Below, piece by piece: positions 22,725 through 33,159 of a stretch of DNA of 64,000 nt (within the stretch, counting starts at the first letter, position 1; each line of letters opens with the position of its first letter). Below the pieces are notes generated by a model. That model ran no database searches, had not been told where the DNA came from, and saw only the letters and a list, made by a program, of their open reading frames with translations. This stretch comes from Bufo bufo. Its lineage: Eukaryota; Chordata; Amphibia; Anura; Bufonidae. Both the position numbers and the translations under genes were made by a program. Where the stretch lies: the NCBI RefSeq assembly GCF_905171765.1, contig NC_053392.1, forward strand, positions 344,131,010 through 344,195,009, in the 5' to 3' direction.

Positions 22725-24369
22725 TATTAAAGAATGACTATTAAATCGTTTGATGCATGTATCTTTACAGAGGAAGATGTTCTAAGTTTGCTGTCTAAGG
22801 TGAAGACAGATAAGTCACAGGGGCCTGATGAGATACACCCAAAATTATTAAAAGAGCTTAGTGGTGAGCTGGCAAAACCGTTAACAGATTTATTTAACCA
22901 ATCATTAGTAACAGGAGTCGTCCCGGAAGATTGGAAATTGGCAAATGTCGTGCCCATTCACAAGAAAGGTAGTAGGGAGGAATCGAGCAACTATAGACCA
23001 GTGAGTCTGACATCAATAGTAGGCAAATTAATGGAAACCCTATTAAAGGATAGGATTGTGGAACATCTAAAATCCCATGGATTGCAAGATGAAAAACAAC
23101 ATGGGTTTACTTCAGGGAGATCATGTCAAACAAATCTTATAGATTTTTTTGACTGGGTGAATAAAATAATAGACGGTGGAGGTGCAGTAGACATCGCATA
23201 TCTAGATTTTAGTAAGGCTTTTGACACTGTCCCACATAGAAGACTTATCAATAAACTGCAGTCATTGAGCATGGACTCCCATATTGTTGAGTGGATTAGG
23301 CAGTGGCTGAGTGACAGACAACAGAGGGTTGTAGTCAATGGAGAACATTCAAAACAAGGTAATGTTACCAGTGGGGTTCCACAGGGATCTGTACTGGGAC
23401 CGATTTTGTTTAATATCTTCATAAGTGATATTGCAAAAGGCCTCGCTGGTAAGGTTTGTCTTTTTGCTGATGACACAAAGATATGTAACAGGGTTGATGT
23501 TCCTGGAGGGAAACGCCAAATGGAAAAGGATTTAGGAAAACTAGAAGAATGGTCAGAACTCTGGAAACTGAAATTTAATGTGGATAAGTGCAAGATAATG
23601 GACCTGGGGCGTAAAAACCCAAGGGCAGAATATAGAATATTTGACACAGTCCTGACCTCAGTATCTGAGGAAAGGGATTTAGGAGTAATTATTTCAGAAG
23701 ACTTAAAGGTGGGAAGACAATGTAATAGAGCAGCACGAAATGCCAGCAGAATGCTTGGATGTATAGGGAGAGGTATAAGCAGTAGAAAGAGTGAAGTGCT
23801 TATGCCGCTGTACAGAACACTGGTGAGACCTCACTTGGAGTATTGTGCGCAGTACTGGAGGCCATATCTCCAGAAGGATATAGATACTCTAGAGAGAGTT
23901 CAGAGAAGAGCTACTAAACTAGTACATGGATTGCAGGATAAAACTTACCAGGAAAGGTTAAAGGACCTTAATATGTATAGCTTGGAAGAAAGAAGAGACA
24001 GAGGGGATATGATAGAAACTTTTAAATACATAAAGGGAATCAACTCGGTAAAGGAAGAGAGCATATTTAAAAGAAGAAAAACTACCACAAGAGGACACAG
24101 TTTTAAATTAGAGGGGCAAAGGTTTAAAAGTAATATAAGGAAGTATTACTTTACTGAGAGAGTAGTGGATGCATGGAATAGCCTTCCTGCAGAAGTGGTA
24201 GCTGCAAATACAGTGAAGGGGTTTAAGCATGCATGGGATAGGCATAAGGCCATCCTTCATATAAGATAGGGCCGGGGGCTATCCATAGTATTCAGTATAT
24301 TGGGCAGACTAGATGGGCCAAATGGTTCTTATCTGCCGACACATTCTATGTTTCTATGTTTCTATGTCT
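22725..24369 (+). mobile_element. 5-prime-truncated CR1-like LINE
   Basis: It starts within a reverse transcriptase frame, so the 5-prime part with the endonuclease is missing. It ends in a GGGCAGACTAGATGGGCC segment and an ATTCTATGTTTCTATG-type tail, the kind of 3-prime end known from CR1-like LINEs. ATGAC occurs at 22720-22724 and 24370-24374, a plausible short target duplication in the Tc1 host. Strand: sense. Confidence 0.85.
22734..24269 (+). CDS. LINE reverse transcriptase, uninterrupted but N-terminally truncated
   Basis: This is an open frame of 511 codons without internal stop. Reverse transcriptase blocks appear in order: GPDEIHPKLLKEL (about residue 32), NYRPVSLTSIVGKLME (about 83), YLDFSKAFDTVPHR (first catalytic Asp, about 155), SGVPQGSVLGPILFN (about 210) and FADDTKI (catalytic pair, about 243). 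The C-terminal half has HLEYCAQYWRPYLQKDI and ERVQRRATKLV, as in CR1/L2-type LINEs. The protein would prime cDNA at a nicked target, but the apurinic-type endonuclease that precedes the RT in this group is absent, so the copy cannot move by itself. The ATG at 22734 may not be a real start. The clean frame suggests recent insertion. Confidence 0.88.
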   Translation: MTIKSFDACIFTEEDVLSLLSKVKTDKSQGPDEIHPKLLKELSGELAKPLTDLFNQSLVTGVVPEDWKLANVVPIHKKGSREESSNYRPVSLTSIVGKLMETLLKDRIVEHLKSHGLQDEKQHGFTSGRSCQTNLIDFFDWVNKIIDGGGAVDIAYLDFSKAFDTVPHRRLINKLQSLSMDSHIVEWIRQWLSDRQQRVVVNGEHSKQGNVTSGVPQGSVLGPILFNIFISDIAKGLAGKVCLFADDTKICNRVDVPGGKRQMEKDLGKLEEWSELWKLKFNVDKCKIMDLGRKNPRAEYRIFDTVLTSVSEERDLGVIISEDLKVGRQCNRAARNASRMLGCIGRGISSRKSEVLMPLYRTLVRPHLEYCAQYWRPYLQKDIDTLERVQRRATKLVHGLQDKTYQERLKDLNMYSLEERRDRGDMIETFKYIKGINSVKEESIFKRRKTTTRGHSFKLEGQRFKSNIRKYYFTERVVDAWNSLPAEVVAANTVKGFKHAWDRHKAILHIR

Positions 24370-24388
24370 ATGACATGTATGCAAAGAG

Positions 24389-25480
24389 TCAGTATTTGCA
24401 GTGTTGGCCCTTCTTTTTCAGGACCTCTGCAATTCGACTGGGCATGCTCTCAATCAACTTCTGGGCCAATTCCTGACTGATAGCAATCCATTCTTTCATA
24501 ATCACTTCTTGGAGTTTGTCAGAATTAGTGGGTTTTTGTTTGTCCACCCGCCTCTTGAGGATTGACCACAAGTTCTTAATGGGATTAAGATCTGGGGAGT
24601 TTCCAGGCCATGGACCCAAAATGTCAAAGTTTTGGTCCCCGAGCCACTTAGTTATCACTTTTGCCTTATGGCACGGTGCTCCATCGTGCTGGAAAATGCA
24701 TTGTTCTTCGCCAAACTGTTGTTGGATTGTTGGAAGAAGTTGCTGTTGGACAGTGTTTTGGTACCATTCTTTATTCATGGCTGTGTTTTTGGGCAAAATT
24801 GTGAGTGAGCCCACTCCCTTGGATGAGAAGCAACCCCACACATGAATGGTCTCAGGATGCTTTACTGTTGGCATGACACAGGACTGATGGTAACACTCAC
24901 CTTTTCTTCTCCGGACAAGCCTTTTTCCAGATGCCCCAAACAATCGGAAAGAGGCTTCATCTGAGAATATGACTTTGCCCCAGTCCTCAGCAGCCCATTC
25001 ACCATACTTTCTGCAGAAGATCAATCTGTCCCTGATGTTTTTTTTGGAGAGAAGTGGCTTCTTTGCTGCCATTCTTGACACCAGGCCATCTTCCAAAAGT
25101 CTTCACCTCACTGTGCATGCAGATGCGCTCACATCTGCCTGCTGCCATTCCTGAGCAAGCTCTGCACTGGTGGCACTCTGGTGGCACTCCGCACTGGTGG
25201 CACTCCAATCCCGCAGCTGAATCCTCTTTAGGAGACGATCCTGGCGCTTGCTGGACTTTCTTGGACACCCTGAAGCCTTCTTAACAAGAATTGAACCTCT
25301 TTCCTTGAAGTTCTTGATGATCCTATAAATTATTGATTACGGTGCAATCTTAGTAGCCACAATATCCTTGCCTGTGAAGCCATTTTTATGCAACGCAATG
25401 ATGGCTGCACGCGTTTCTTTGCAGGTCACTATGGTTAACAATGGAAGAACAATGATTTCAAGCATCACCCTCCTTTTAAC
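24389..25480 (-). pseudogene. Tc1-like transposase with catalytic Glu changed to Lys
   Basis: The intact segment 24389-25096 covers most of the catalytic domain: VIFSDEASF (first Asp), FQHDGAPCH (second Asp) and SPDLNPIKNLW, where the family normally has a Glu (NPIENLW). The AAG codon there puts Lys in the third catalytic position, so strand transfer should be abolished. Upstream, a frameshift near 25095 and a short tandem duplication (TGGTGGCACTCC units at 25165-25205) disrupt the DNA-binding part, which is still recognisable as far as about 25480 (KNGFTGKDI, IIYRIIKNFKERGSI). Inactive. Confidence 0.9.
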
Positions 25481-26799
25481 ATGTCAAGTCTGCCATTTTT
25501 ACCCAATCAGCCTGACATAATGATCTCCAGCCTTGTGCTCGTCAACATTCTCACCTGAGTTAACAAGACGATTTTTTTGGGGATTAAGTTAATTTTCATG
25601 GCAAAGAAGGACTATGCAATTCATCTGATCACTCTTCATAACATTCTGGAGTATATGCAAATTGCTATTATAAAAACTTAAGTAGCAACTTTTCCAAATT
25701 CCAATATTTATGTAATTCTCAAAACTTTTGGCCACGACTGTACACAGGGTAATAGCCAGACCACCCTCAGTTCGTCTTCTCAGCGCGAATTGGATAATGA
25801 TGAGGAGCAGGAGACGGTTGCCTCCGCTACAGAGGGTAGTAACCATAGCAGGTTTATTCCACCTGTTCAGCGTGGATGGGCCGAAGAGCAGGAAGAGGAT
25901 GATGAGATTGAGAGTCATTCTCCTGATGAGGACAGCGAAGTCTTGTCTGTTGGGACTTTGGCACACATAGCTGACTTTATGTTCTGCTGCCTTTTCCTTG
26001 ACCCTCACGTTATACGCATTTTGGCCAACACGGATTACTGGTTATTCACCCTTCTCAACCCCCGCTACAAAGAGAACTTCTCATGTCTCATTCCTGTGGT
26101 GGAGAGGACTAGCAAAATGGTGTAATACCAGAAGGTCCTTGTGGAAAAATTGCTCCAAAAATTTTCAGCTGACTACGCTCGCAGTACGTAGTTGCTTTGG
26201 CAACTGAGGAGGCGGGACTAGGGGAACACACAGCAGTTCTAACAGAGGCAGGGCAACACTCCAAGGCCTGGGACAGTTTCACGACATCCTGCCAACACCC
26301 TCACCCTGATGCACAGCCTAGTGTCACAAGGAGGGAAAAGTTTTGGAATATGGTGAAGGAGTACGTAGCAGACCATGTCAGCATCCTCAGCGATCCCTCT
26401 GTGCCTTACAATTATTGGGTGTCCAAGCTAGACACGTGGCATGAACTGGCGCTCTACGCCTTGGAGGTGTTGACCTGCCCTGCTGCCAGGGTTTTGTGTG
26501 AGCGGGTATTTAGTGCTGCTGGGGGCATAATAACTGATAAGCGCATCCGCCTGGCAACTGAAAATGCTGACAGGTTTACTCTTATCAAAATTAACAAGGC
26601 CTGGACTTGCTCTGACTTCTCTACTCCACCAGAGTAAAGTGGCTGAACATAAAGGCACTTTAAATGTGGCTTTTATGGTGTATTGAATACACTATTCCTA
26701 TGCACCCCTTCCACCCAAAAAAAATGGTTTATGGTTCAATCTTCCTTTTCTTGTCCTCCTCCTCCATCATATCAACGTGCTTATTAGTCTACCCTCGCT

Positions 26800-26910
26800 C
26801 CTAATGTTTTAGATGGTCAGATCAGCAGCAGGCCCTCGCCCCTAATGTTTTAGAGGTTCACCAGCAGGCCCTTGCTTCTAATGTTTATGAGGGTCACCAG
26901 CAGGCCATCA
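26800..26910 (+). repeat. Three ~40-bp direct repeats
   Basis: CCTAATGTTTTAGATGGTCA-type units with CAGCAGGCCCTCG follow one another three times. They lie 3-prime of the plus-strand hAT relic and may be part of its trailer. Confidence 0.75.
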
Positions 26911-26921
26911 ATCATCATTTT

Positions 26922-28227
26922 TCAAGGGTGTGTATGATGCCCTTCTTTATGTGTAATAAAGGATGTATTGGAGGTTTTAATGTCCTCCTCCTCTGCCAGT
27001 TCAGCCCCCACAGGGCTTAGGTGGCTGTGAAATATAGCCACCAACTCTCCTGTCCCCTGGCCAGCCAGAACTATCAGCATCTGCTCTAGGATGTGACAGA
27101 GGGGAATGACATCATTCATTCCATATTCATGGCGACTGACAAATAAAGTGGCCTCCTCAAAGGGCATGAGCAAACAACAGGTGTCATGCATGAGCTGCCA
27201 CTGGCTAACGTCAAAGTTACACATGGGAGTACCCCTGTCTGCCTGCATCATCAAGAAATCGTTCGAGGCCTCCCTCTGCTCATATAGTCGGTCTGACGTG
27301 TGGAGGGTGGAGTTCCAACGTTTGGAAACATTGCATACGAGCTGATATTGGGAAATACCATTTTGCCTTTGCAGCTCAAGGAGGGTGTGTTTTGCAGGGA
27401 AAGAGTGGTTGTGTGTTTCTTGGCTATTTTCAAGACACCTTGCAGTTGAGTGGAAGACTTGAGGAAACGGTTTACAACCAGATTAAAGATGTGCTCCATG
27501 CAGGGCGCATGGGTCAGCTGTCCTTGACGCAGCACCAACACAATGTTCTTCGCGTTATCAGTGACCATGGTTCCGATCTTCAGTTGACGAGGAGACAGCC
27601 AGTATTCAATTTCTTGGTTGATGACGCCAACAGTTCCTCCCTGGTGTGACTCAGTTCATCCAGGCTGGCCACTGCCGTGCTCTGCACAGGTGGTATGCTG
27701 GAGGACCACTCTGAACTACAGTGCAGGCTGAGGACAAAGTGGAGGATGAGAAGGCGGAGGAGGACATTGGTGCCGCAATCACAGCATGAGAACGCCAGAG
27801 CCGGAACCACAGTGAACCGTAAAGGACATATATTGTCCTTGACCATAGTTACAGCTCCACACGTCGGCGTTGCCCTGAACTGTACCAGACACATACAGAC
27901 TCAAGGACTGTCAGCACAAGCCATCACTTCTCTGAAATGGTCAGAGTCAACCACATGTAAAGGGAGGGACTGTAGAGCCAGCAACTTGGCCAGGAGCACA
28001 TTCAGCTTCAGCACTATTGGATGAGTGTACGCATATTCTTGTCTCTTTGCAATCGCCTCAGTGATTGATTGCTGGCGAAACGCTTGGTGACACGGAGTTT
28101 GTGGAGGAGGAGTATCAGGACCAGCAGATGATGGGAAGGAAACACAGCTCCCTTCTGCTGACGTGGTGGAACCCCAACTGCTGGAGAAGCGGTGGGGGCC
28201 ACTGGCAGATTCATCAAGCTGTACCAC
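26922..28227 (-). pseudogene. Second hAT transposase relic, minus strand
   Basis: Three minus-strand segments read in order as a hAT protein. 27901-28227 has the N-terminal FRQQSITEAIAKRQEYA and LNVLLAKLLALQSLPLHVV. 27251-27568 has MVTDNAKNIV and CMEHIFNLVVN. 26922-27254 has VSQWQLMHDTCCLLMPFEEA and DVIPLCHILEQML. They lie in different frames with stops between, and the hATC end is missing. It is a different family from the relic at 20785-26637, and the two are tail to tail. Confidence 0.8.
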
Positions 28228-28261
28228 TACATTACCGCCACAGTTTTCCAGGCTACTTTCG

Positions 28262-28571
28262 CGAAGATGTAGAATATAGTGCTATATATTTGGAATCGTG
28301 AATATTCTAGATTTTTTTTCATCAGTAACCTCCCTTCTTGCTTGTAAGCCAATGAGAAGGCTGCAATATATTTGTCAGAGCTTAGCAACATCCCTAGCAA
28401 CCAATAGGAAAGTTGCCTACCCCTTTACTATATAAGAAACTCCCCCAGCAGCCATTTTATTCAGTTTTTTTGCCGTTCTGATAGAGAGAGCAGTGACATT
28501 GCTGTGCTCTGCGCTTTCATCTGGATCCTATTCCTTATCCAATTACATTAGATAGTTAGTTAGCTCATATA
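28262..28571 (+). mobile_element. AT-rich hAT-type 5-prime segment (copy 1)
   Basis: Starts with GCGAAGATGTAGAATATAGT and continues through GCCAATGAGAAGGCTGCAAT, CTTAGCAACATCCCTAG and GCAGCCATTTT. The same order recurs at 31000-31400 and 36725-37060. A Tc1 fragment cuts it off at a TA (28572-28573). Confidence 0.75.
28395..28445 (+). promoter_or_regulatory. Conserved CCAAT plus TATATAA pair
   Basis: CCAAT at 28401 and TATATAA at 28429-28435 are kept in all three copies of this segment (CCAAT at 31205 with TATATAA at 31232; CCAAT at 36879 with TATATAA at 36905). The spacing of 26-28 bp is constant. I infer a transposon promoter. Confidence 0.6.
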
Positions 28572-28573
28572 TA

Positions 28574-28880
28574 CAGTTGCAATAAAAAGTATGTTAAACC
28601 TTTGGAATGATATGGATTTCTGCACAAATTGGTCATAAAATGTGATCTGATCTTCATCTAAGTCACAACAATAGACAATCACAGTCTGCTTAAACTAATA
28701 ACACACAAAGAATTAAATGTTACCATGTTTTTATTGAACACACCATGTAAACATTCACAGTGCAGGTGGAAAAAGTATGTGAACCCCTAGACTAATGACA
28801 TCTCCAAGAGCTAATTGGAGTGAGGTGTCAGCCAACTGGAGTCCAATCAATGAGATGAGATTGGAGGTGTTGGTTATCTT
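28574..28880. mobile_element. Tc1-like element, left end only
   Basis: CAGTTGCAATAAAAAGTATG follows a TA and looks like a Tc1 terminal repeat. An inner AAAAAGTATGTGAACCCCT block at 28770 repeats the terminal theme. The other end and the transposase are missing; similarity is lost after about 28880. Confidence 0.65.
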
Positions 28881-29031
28881 CCTCGCTAAAAAGCGGATCA
28901 CAGTCAGTGGCATACATCACTTGCCCTGGAACCTCTTTGTTGGACATACTCTACGGTAACAGTAACTGAATATGTAAAATAACTTACTCAATGTCATTGT
29001 TGACACCCTGCTAACAGTTATATTACACAGG
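28881..29031. other. Unassigned spacer
   Basis: Short stretch between the Tc1 fragment and the next MITE. It may be leader DNA of the hAT-type element. Confidence 0.35.
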
Positions 29032-29034
29032 TTA

Positions 29035-29514
29035 GGCTACTTTCACACCTGCGTTAGGTGCGGATCCGTCTGGTATCTGCACAGACGGATCCGCACCTAT
29101 AATGCAAACGCTTAGATCCGTTCAAAAAAAAAAAAAAAAAATTTTTTGTTCATGATAATGCAAACGGATCCGTTTTGACTTTACATTGAAAGTCAATGGG
29201 GGACGGATCCGTTTGAAAATTGAGCTATATAGTGTCAACTTCAAACGGATCCGTCCCCATTGACTTACATTGTAAGTCTGGACGGATCCGTTTGCCTCCG
29301 CACGGCCAGGCGGACACCCGAACACTGCAAGCTGCGTTCAGGTGTCCGCCTGCTGAGCGGAGCGGAGGACAAACACTGCCAGACTGATGCATTCTGAGCG
29401 GATCCGCATCCACTCAGAATGCATTAGGGCTGGACGGATCCGTTCGGGGCCGCTTGTGAGAGCCTTCAAACGGAACTCACAAGCAGAGCCCCGAACGCTA
29501 GTGTGAAAGTAGCC
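29035..29514. mobile_element. 480-bp MITE, TTA target duplication
   Basis: TTA at 29032-29034 and 29515-29517 flanks ends of the form GGCTACTTTCACAC and its complement. The interior is built of CGGATCCGT palindromes, with a poly-A/poly-T hinge near 29125-29145. PIF/Harbinger-like by its target. Confidence 0.9.
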
Positions 29515-29935
29515 TTATTCACCCCAAAATGAGGATCAAGGCCTAATGGAATTGCTTATCTATGAAATCAAGTGGACAACACTCTAACGGTGAAAATCCA
29601 CAGTTAATTCACCCCAACCTAAAAATCAAGGCCTTATGGAATTGCTTATTTATAAAATCAGGTGGACACCACTAATGGTGAAATTACACTGCAAATTTAC
29701 CCCAATAAAAAAAATCAAGGCCTAATAGAATTGCTTATCTATAAAAGTGGACACCACACTAACGGTTAGATTATAAAGCTTATTCACTCCAATTTGAGAA
29801 TAAAGGCGTAAAAGCTTTGCTTATCTAGCAAACAAGGTGGACACCCAAATAAAGTTTACATTACACAGCTTATTCACCCCAATTTGAGAATAAAGGCGTA
29901 ATAGAATTTATTTTCTATTAAACAAGTTGGGCTTG
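29515..29935 (+). repeat. Tandem array, ~89-bp period, five units
   Basis: Units begin with TTATTCACCCCAA at about 29515, 29603, 29692, 29777 and 29872, followed by ATCAAGGCCTAATGGAATTG and GGTGGACACCAC. Units differ from each other by many substitutions, so the array is old. The MITE at 29035-29514 entered at its left edge. Confidence 0.85.
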
Positions 29936-30440
29936 TTCAATTAGATAGCTCTGTGCCCTACACAGGTAATAGATTCAAACTGTACTGTCCCATAAGGGTC
30001 TTTTCGCCTTACAGAGCCTACACTGTGCTGCAGTCTTGCAATGCTCTCACTATGCCCTCCTTACAGTGTGTGAAAACTCTCCCTACAATCTCCCTACATT
30101 GTACCTTGACTGTCCCTACCCCAGATTATACTATTAAAAGGTCACATTTGTCTCTATGCTCAGTTAACTGGAAAATGGCAAGGACTGGGCAGGATGCGAC
30201 TTTTTATAGGGCTGTGGCATCATAGGGGCTGGCTATTTGCTCGTTGGCTGGCTGCATGGAATTATCGTGATCCCTCATTACTGGGATTCTTACTTTCACT
30301 TTGTAACATGTGGAGCAGCTGTTTTAAAAAAAAAAAGCGAAGCACAAGGAAATTTGGATTTGTGGCGAATCAAATTTTTCCTGAAATTCGGATCAAATTC
30401 CACTTTGTTAACTTCGATTCACTCAACACTAGTGATAGAC
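29936..30440. other. Trailer of a hAT-type element with terminal segment
   Basis: Non-coding. At 30335-30430 it ends in GAAATTCGGATC and AACTTCGATTCACTCA, the inverse of the terminal segment at 60497-60560. This suggests a right end of that hAT-type family. Confidence 0.45.
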
Positions 30441-30991
30441 ATTGGAGATAATAAGGCAGTACCCGTAAGGCCTATTTACATGGGCAAATAATCAGAGAAC
30501 TGATCTGGAATCAACCATTCTGTACCAATGTCAGTTTTGCACAAGATTGCAGGACTGGACTTAATCATAGCAGTCATCTTTCCCAAGTCCTAATAATGGA
30601 CTTGGCACTCAGATTCCCTCAGGACCTACAGTAAGACAGAATTGCACAACAACCGGGCAGTCACAAAAACAACATTTATGAAACATGTATCACCAGTGCC
30701 AAAAAACAAGACCCTGAAACAGACTTACAAGCAGATGAAAGAAACTGAATGCTGAGGGACCTGGATGGAGGATATGATCCAACAATGGGGTGGATGGCAT
30801 ACATATAGATATCGGGTAAATGACAGTAAACAAAATCACAGCAATACTGATTTCAAGTCTGCATTCAGCCTGGGCAGTACAGCAACAAAAAAATCTCAAA
30901 CACACCAAGAAAAACTGTGGAACTAGAGATCCCAGAATATGGAGCAAAATACAGCATTTTTGGAAAGGAATGCACCTAGCAAATGCTATAC
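30441..30991. other. No recognised feature
   Basis: No repeat or gene structure visible. Possibly unique flanking DNA, since it borders a clean 8-bp duplication at 30992-30999. Confidence 0.45.
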
Positions 30992-30999
30992 CCGACAAC

Positions 31000-32146
31000 T
31001 AGTTTTGGGCGAGAATATTTGAAGCGCAAATATTAATCACGAATATCGGCACTTCGAGAATTCGCAAATATTTAGAATATAGTGATATATATTCGTAATT
31101 TCGAATATTCTAATATTCTTTTTCATCATTAACCTCCCTTCTTGCTTGTGGGCCAATGAGAAGGCTGCAATATCTTTGTCTGAGCTTAGCAACATCCCTA
31201 GTAACCAATAGGAAAGTTGCCTACACCTTACTATATAAGAAACTCCCCAGCAGCCATTTTCTACAGTTTTTTGAAGTTCTGAGAGAGAGCAGTGTCATTG
31301 CTGTGCTCCGTGCTTTCCACACTACATTAGATAGTTAGATAGCTCATATATGTAATACAGTTAGTGGGGGATAGTCAGTGTAGGTTATATCCTGAAATAG
31401 TGTAGCTGTTGCAGTGCAGTGTGTTAGGTAGTGTGGTACATACATGCAGACCTGCAAAAATGTGAAGTTTCATGTATTGCGCCAAAATATTTGCATCATT
31501 AGTGCCGATTAGCGCAATCGCGCATATATTGGAGCACTCTAACTGCATATAAAGCCATTTTTAATGTTCTGCTGTGTTAATCATTGTCTTCAGTTTCAGG
31601 AAACTTGTAGCAGCTTTTAAAATCTAGCAAAAGTGACCACCGTGTATTGCGCGTGCATTACGTTGACACTTTTTTGCAATCAAGAAAATAATCTCGAATT
31701 TGCAAATATATGATGAATATTCGCCCAAATATTTGTGAAATATTGCGAATTCGAATATATAGGCCCTGCAGATCACCACTACCGGGTCAGGAGTCGGTCG
31801 AGAGATCTTTGCACCATCCAGGGTATGTTTATACTTTGTCCTTTTTATTTCAACCTCAATCTCCACAATCGCCTCCTTTGCACTTTGTTTGGGGCGTTGC
31901 TGCTATGAGGTTTTGAGATATGCTTTTTCAGCTAGTATTCTTTTTTCCCTGTTATTTCGTGCACTGATCTCCCGGCCTCTCCTTGGGTCCTGCTACTCAT
32001 CTGTGTGTCCCGCCTTGTGCTGCCTGTTTTATTATATATGTATGTATTATTTATATGTTTATATATACTTACAATAAAGTTGTTTGGATCTTCATACATA
32101 TGTAAGTTATTTTCATTCATTTTTTTTGGTGATTAGTTCACCACTA
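31000..32146. mobile_element. hAT-type non-autonomous element with 8-bp duplication (copy 2)
   Basis: The element starts TAGTTTTGGGCGAG and ends CACCACTA, flanked by CCGACAAC at 30992-30999 and 32147-32154. The interior has the AT-rich GAATATTC words, then the CCAAT/TATATAA segment. A 353-bp insertion (31785-32137) sits at its very end. Without it the element is about 780 bp. Confidence 0.82.
31785..32137 (+). mobile_element. Retroposon-like insertion with 12-bp duplication
   Basis: Flanked by direct copies of TCACCACTACCG (31773-31784 and 32138-32149). This word spans the last 9 bases of the hAT-type element and the first 3 of its duplication. The insert has a TACAATAAAG-type polyadenylation signal near 32071 and a T-rich end. 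A 12-bp duplication suits target-primed insertion. The family is not identified. Confidence 0.7.
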
Positions 32147-32154
32147 CCGACAAC

Positions 32155-33155
32155 CAGAATAAAGTAAAGGCTTAGCATTCAGCAACTCCAACCTAATCAA
32201 CCAGACGTTATTGACGTCCCCATACGGATTTGTTTGTCTTTTGCTGGTAGCACATCCCTGTTTACATAGGATGATGTACTACCAGAAAACAATGATTTTA
32301 TGCGCCACATAAAAAAAGATGCTAGCACCCAATAAACCAGCATTTGCTGGTCTATCTGGTGGTAGGCTGTACCTATGCATGGTCAATTATTGTTAACAAT
32401 TAAACGTTTATCCTCAATAACTGCCCACTGCTGGCTGTTCCAACATGTACAGTATAGTGGTTCCTTAATTGGGAAACCCTGTGGAATTGGCACTTTTGTC
32501 CATCTCCTAAGACCTACCCCATAAAAGCATTTGCTAGCTTGGATTTTCACCTTGCCATGTGTGTTCTATGCCAACAGGACAATTAGCACCAGTAATTACC
32601 TCCATCAAAATAAATGAATGTTCACAAGGTCGAAAAAAAACAATTATGTTGATCCTTGATTAACTTGTAGTAAATTTGTAGTACAACTAGTAGTAAATAA
32701 AGAAAACAGTGCTCTGCAGCTCTGTTTGAAAAATTGACTAGGGATTTAAAGGATTTTGATTTACCTCATGAAATACTTGCGGAAATAAACAGGTGATTAT
32801 GAGGCTGCTTTTGCACTGCATTTTGCAGTGTCCATTTGCCATGTGCATTGGCTCATGGCGCTTGCCCTTTTGACCTCTGTCACGCTGGTTTATGTCTGCA
32901 TACCTTTTTCTGCTGTATGGAATAGCAAATTCTTCAGCGCTATACCAAACAGAGGCACCTATAGCTGAAAAAAAAGTGGCATACACTCGAGGAATCCATG
33001 AGAGAGATACTTTAGGATATCCTCTTGACTCATACCGTTGTAGTGTAAAAACATCCTAAGTGAACAATGGAGAGAAACGCACTCAGCAAATGCAGCAAAT
33101 TTCCAGGGGCTCCATCTTACTATATTACAACATGGCCAAAATTTTGAGAATACCA
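32155..33155. other. No recognised feature
   Basis: No array, inverted pair or transposon motif. Reading frames are short and without motifs. Confidence 0.45.
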
Positions 33156-33159
33156 AATT

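Larger units (their letters stand above)
22563..25740 (-). mobile_element. Tc1-like transposon inserted in hAT, itself split by a LINE
   Basis: The ends are inverted CAGTCGTGGCCAAAAGTTTT repeats, flanked by TA at 22561-22562 and 25741-25742. They interrupt the hAT gene exactly at a TA. The transposase lies on the minus strand. A LINE at about 22725-24369 separates one end from the transposase gene. Without the LINE the element would be about 1.5 kb, close to the usual Tc1 length. Confidence 0.93.
20785..26637 (+). pseudogene. hAT transposase relic (BED finger to hATC), split by Tc1
   Basis: The N-terminal part at 20934-21206 has a BED-type zinc finger: a Trp-Cys-Phe-Phe start, CNLC at about residue 47, then HHMASKHP. 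A TAA at 21207-21209 is in frame with the next open segment (21210-22151), which has FERKRKYP, VPSRHYF and TWTSAFGQGCYISLTAHW typical of hAT transposases. A frameshift near 22190 leads to 22222-22560 (STCWNSTFHILARL). The gene resumes after the Tc1 insertion at 25743 (LLNPRYKENF) and ends with a hATC dimerisation region at 26350-26634 (CPAARVLCERVFSAAGG, TDKRIRL). At least two frameshifts and several stops make it inactive. The 8-bp target duplication was not found. Confidence 0.88.

Noticed and set aside
23126..23647. 173-codon minus-strand frame
   Set aside because: Antisense shadow of the LINE reverse transcriptase.
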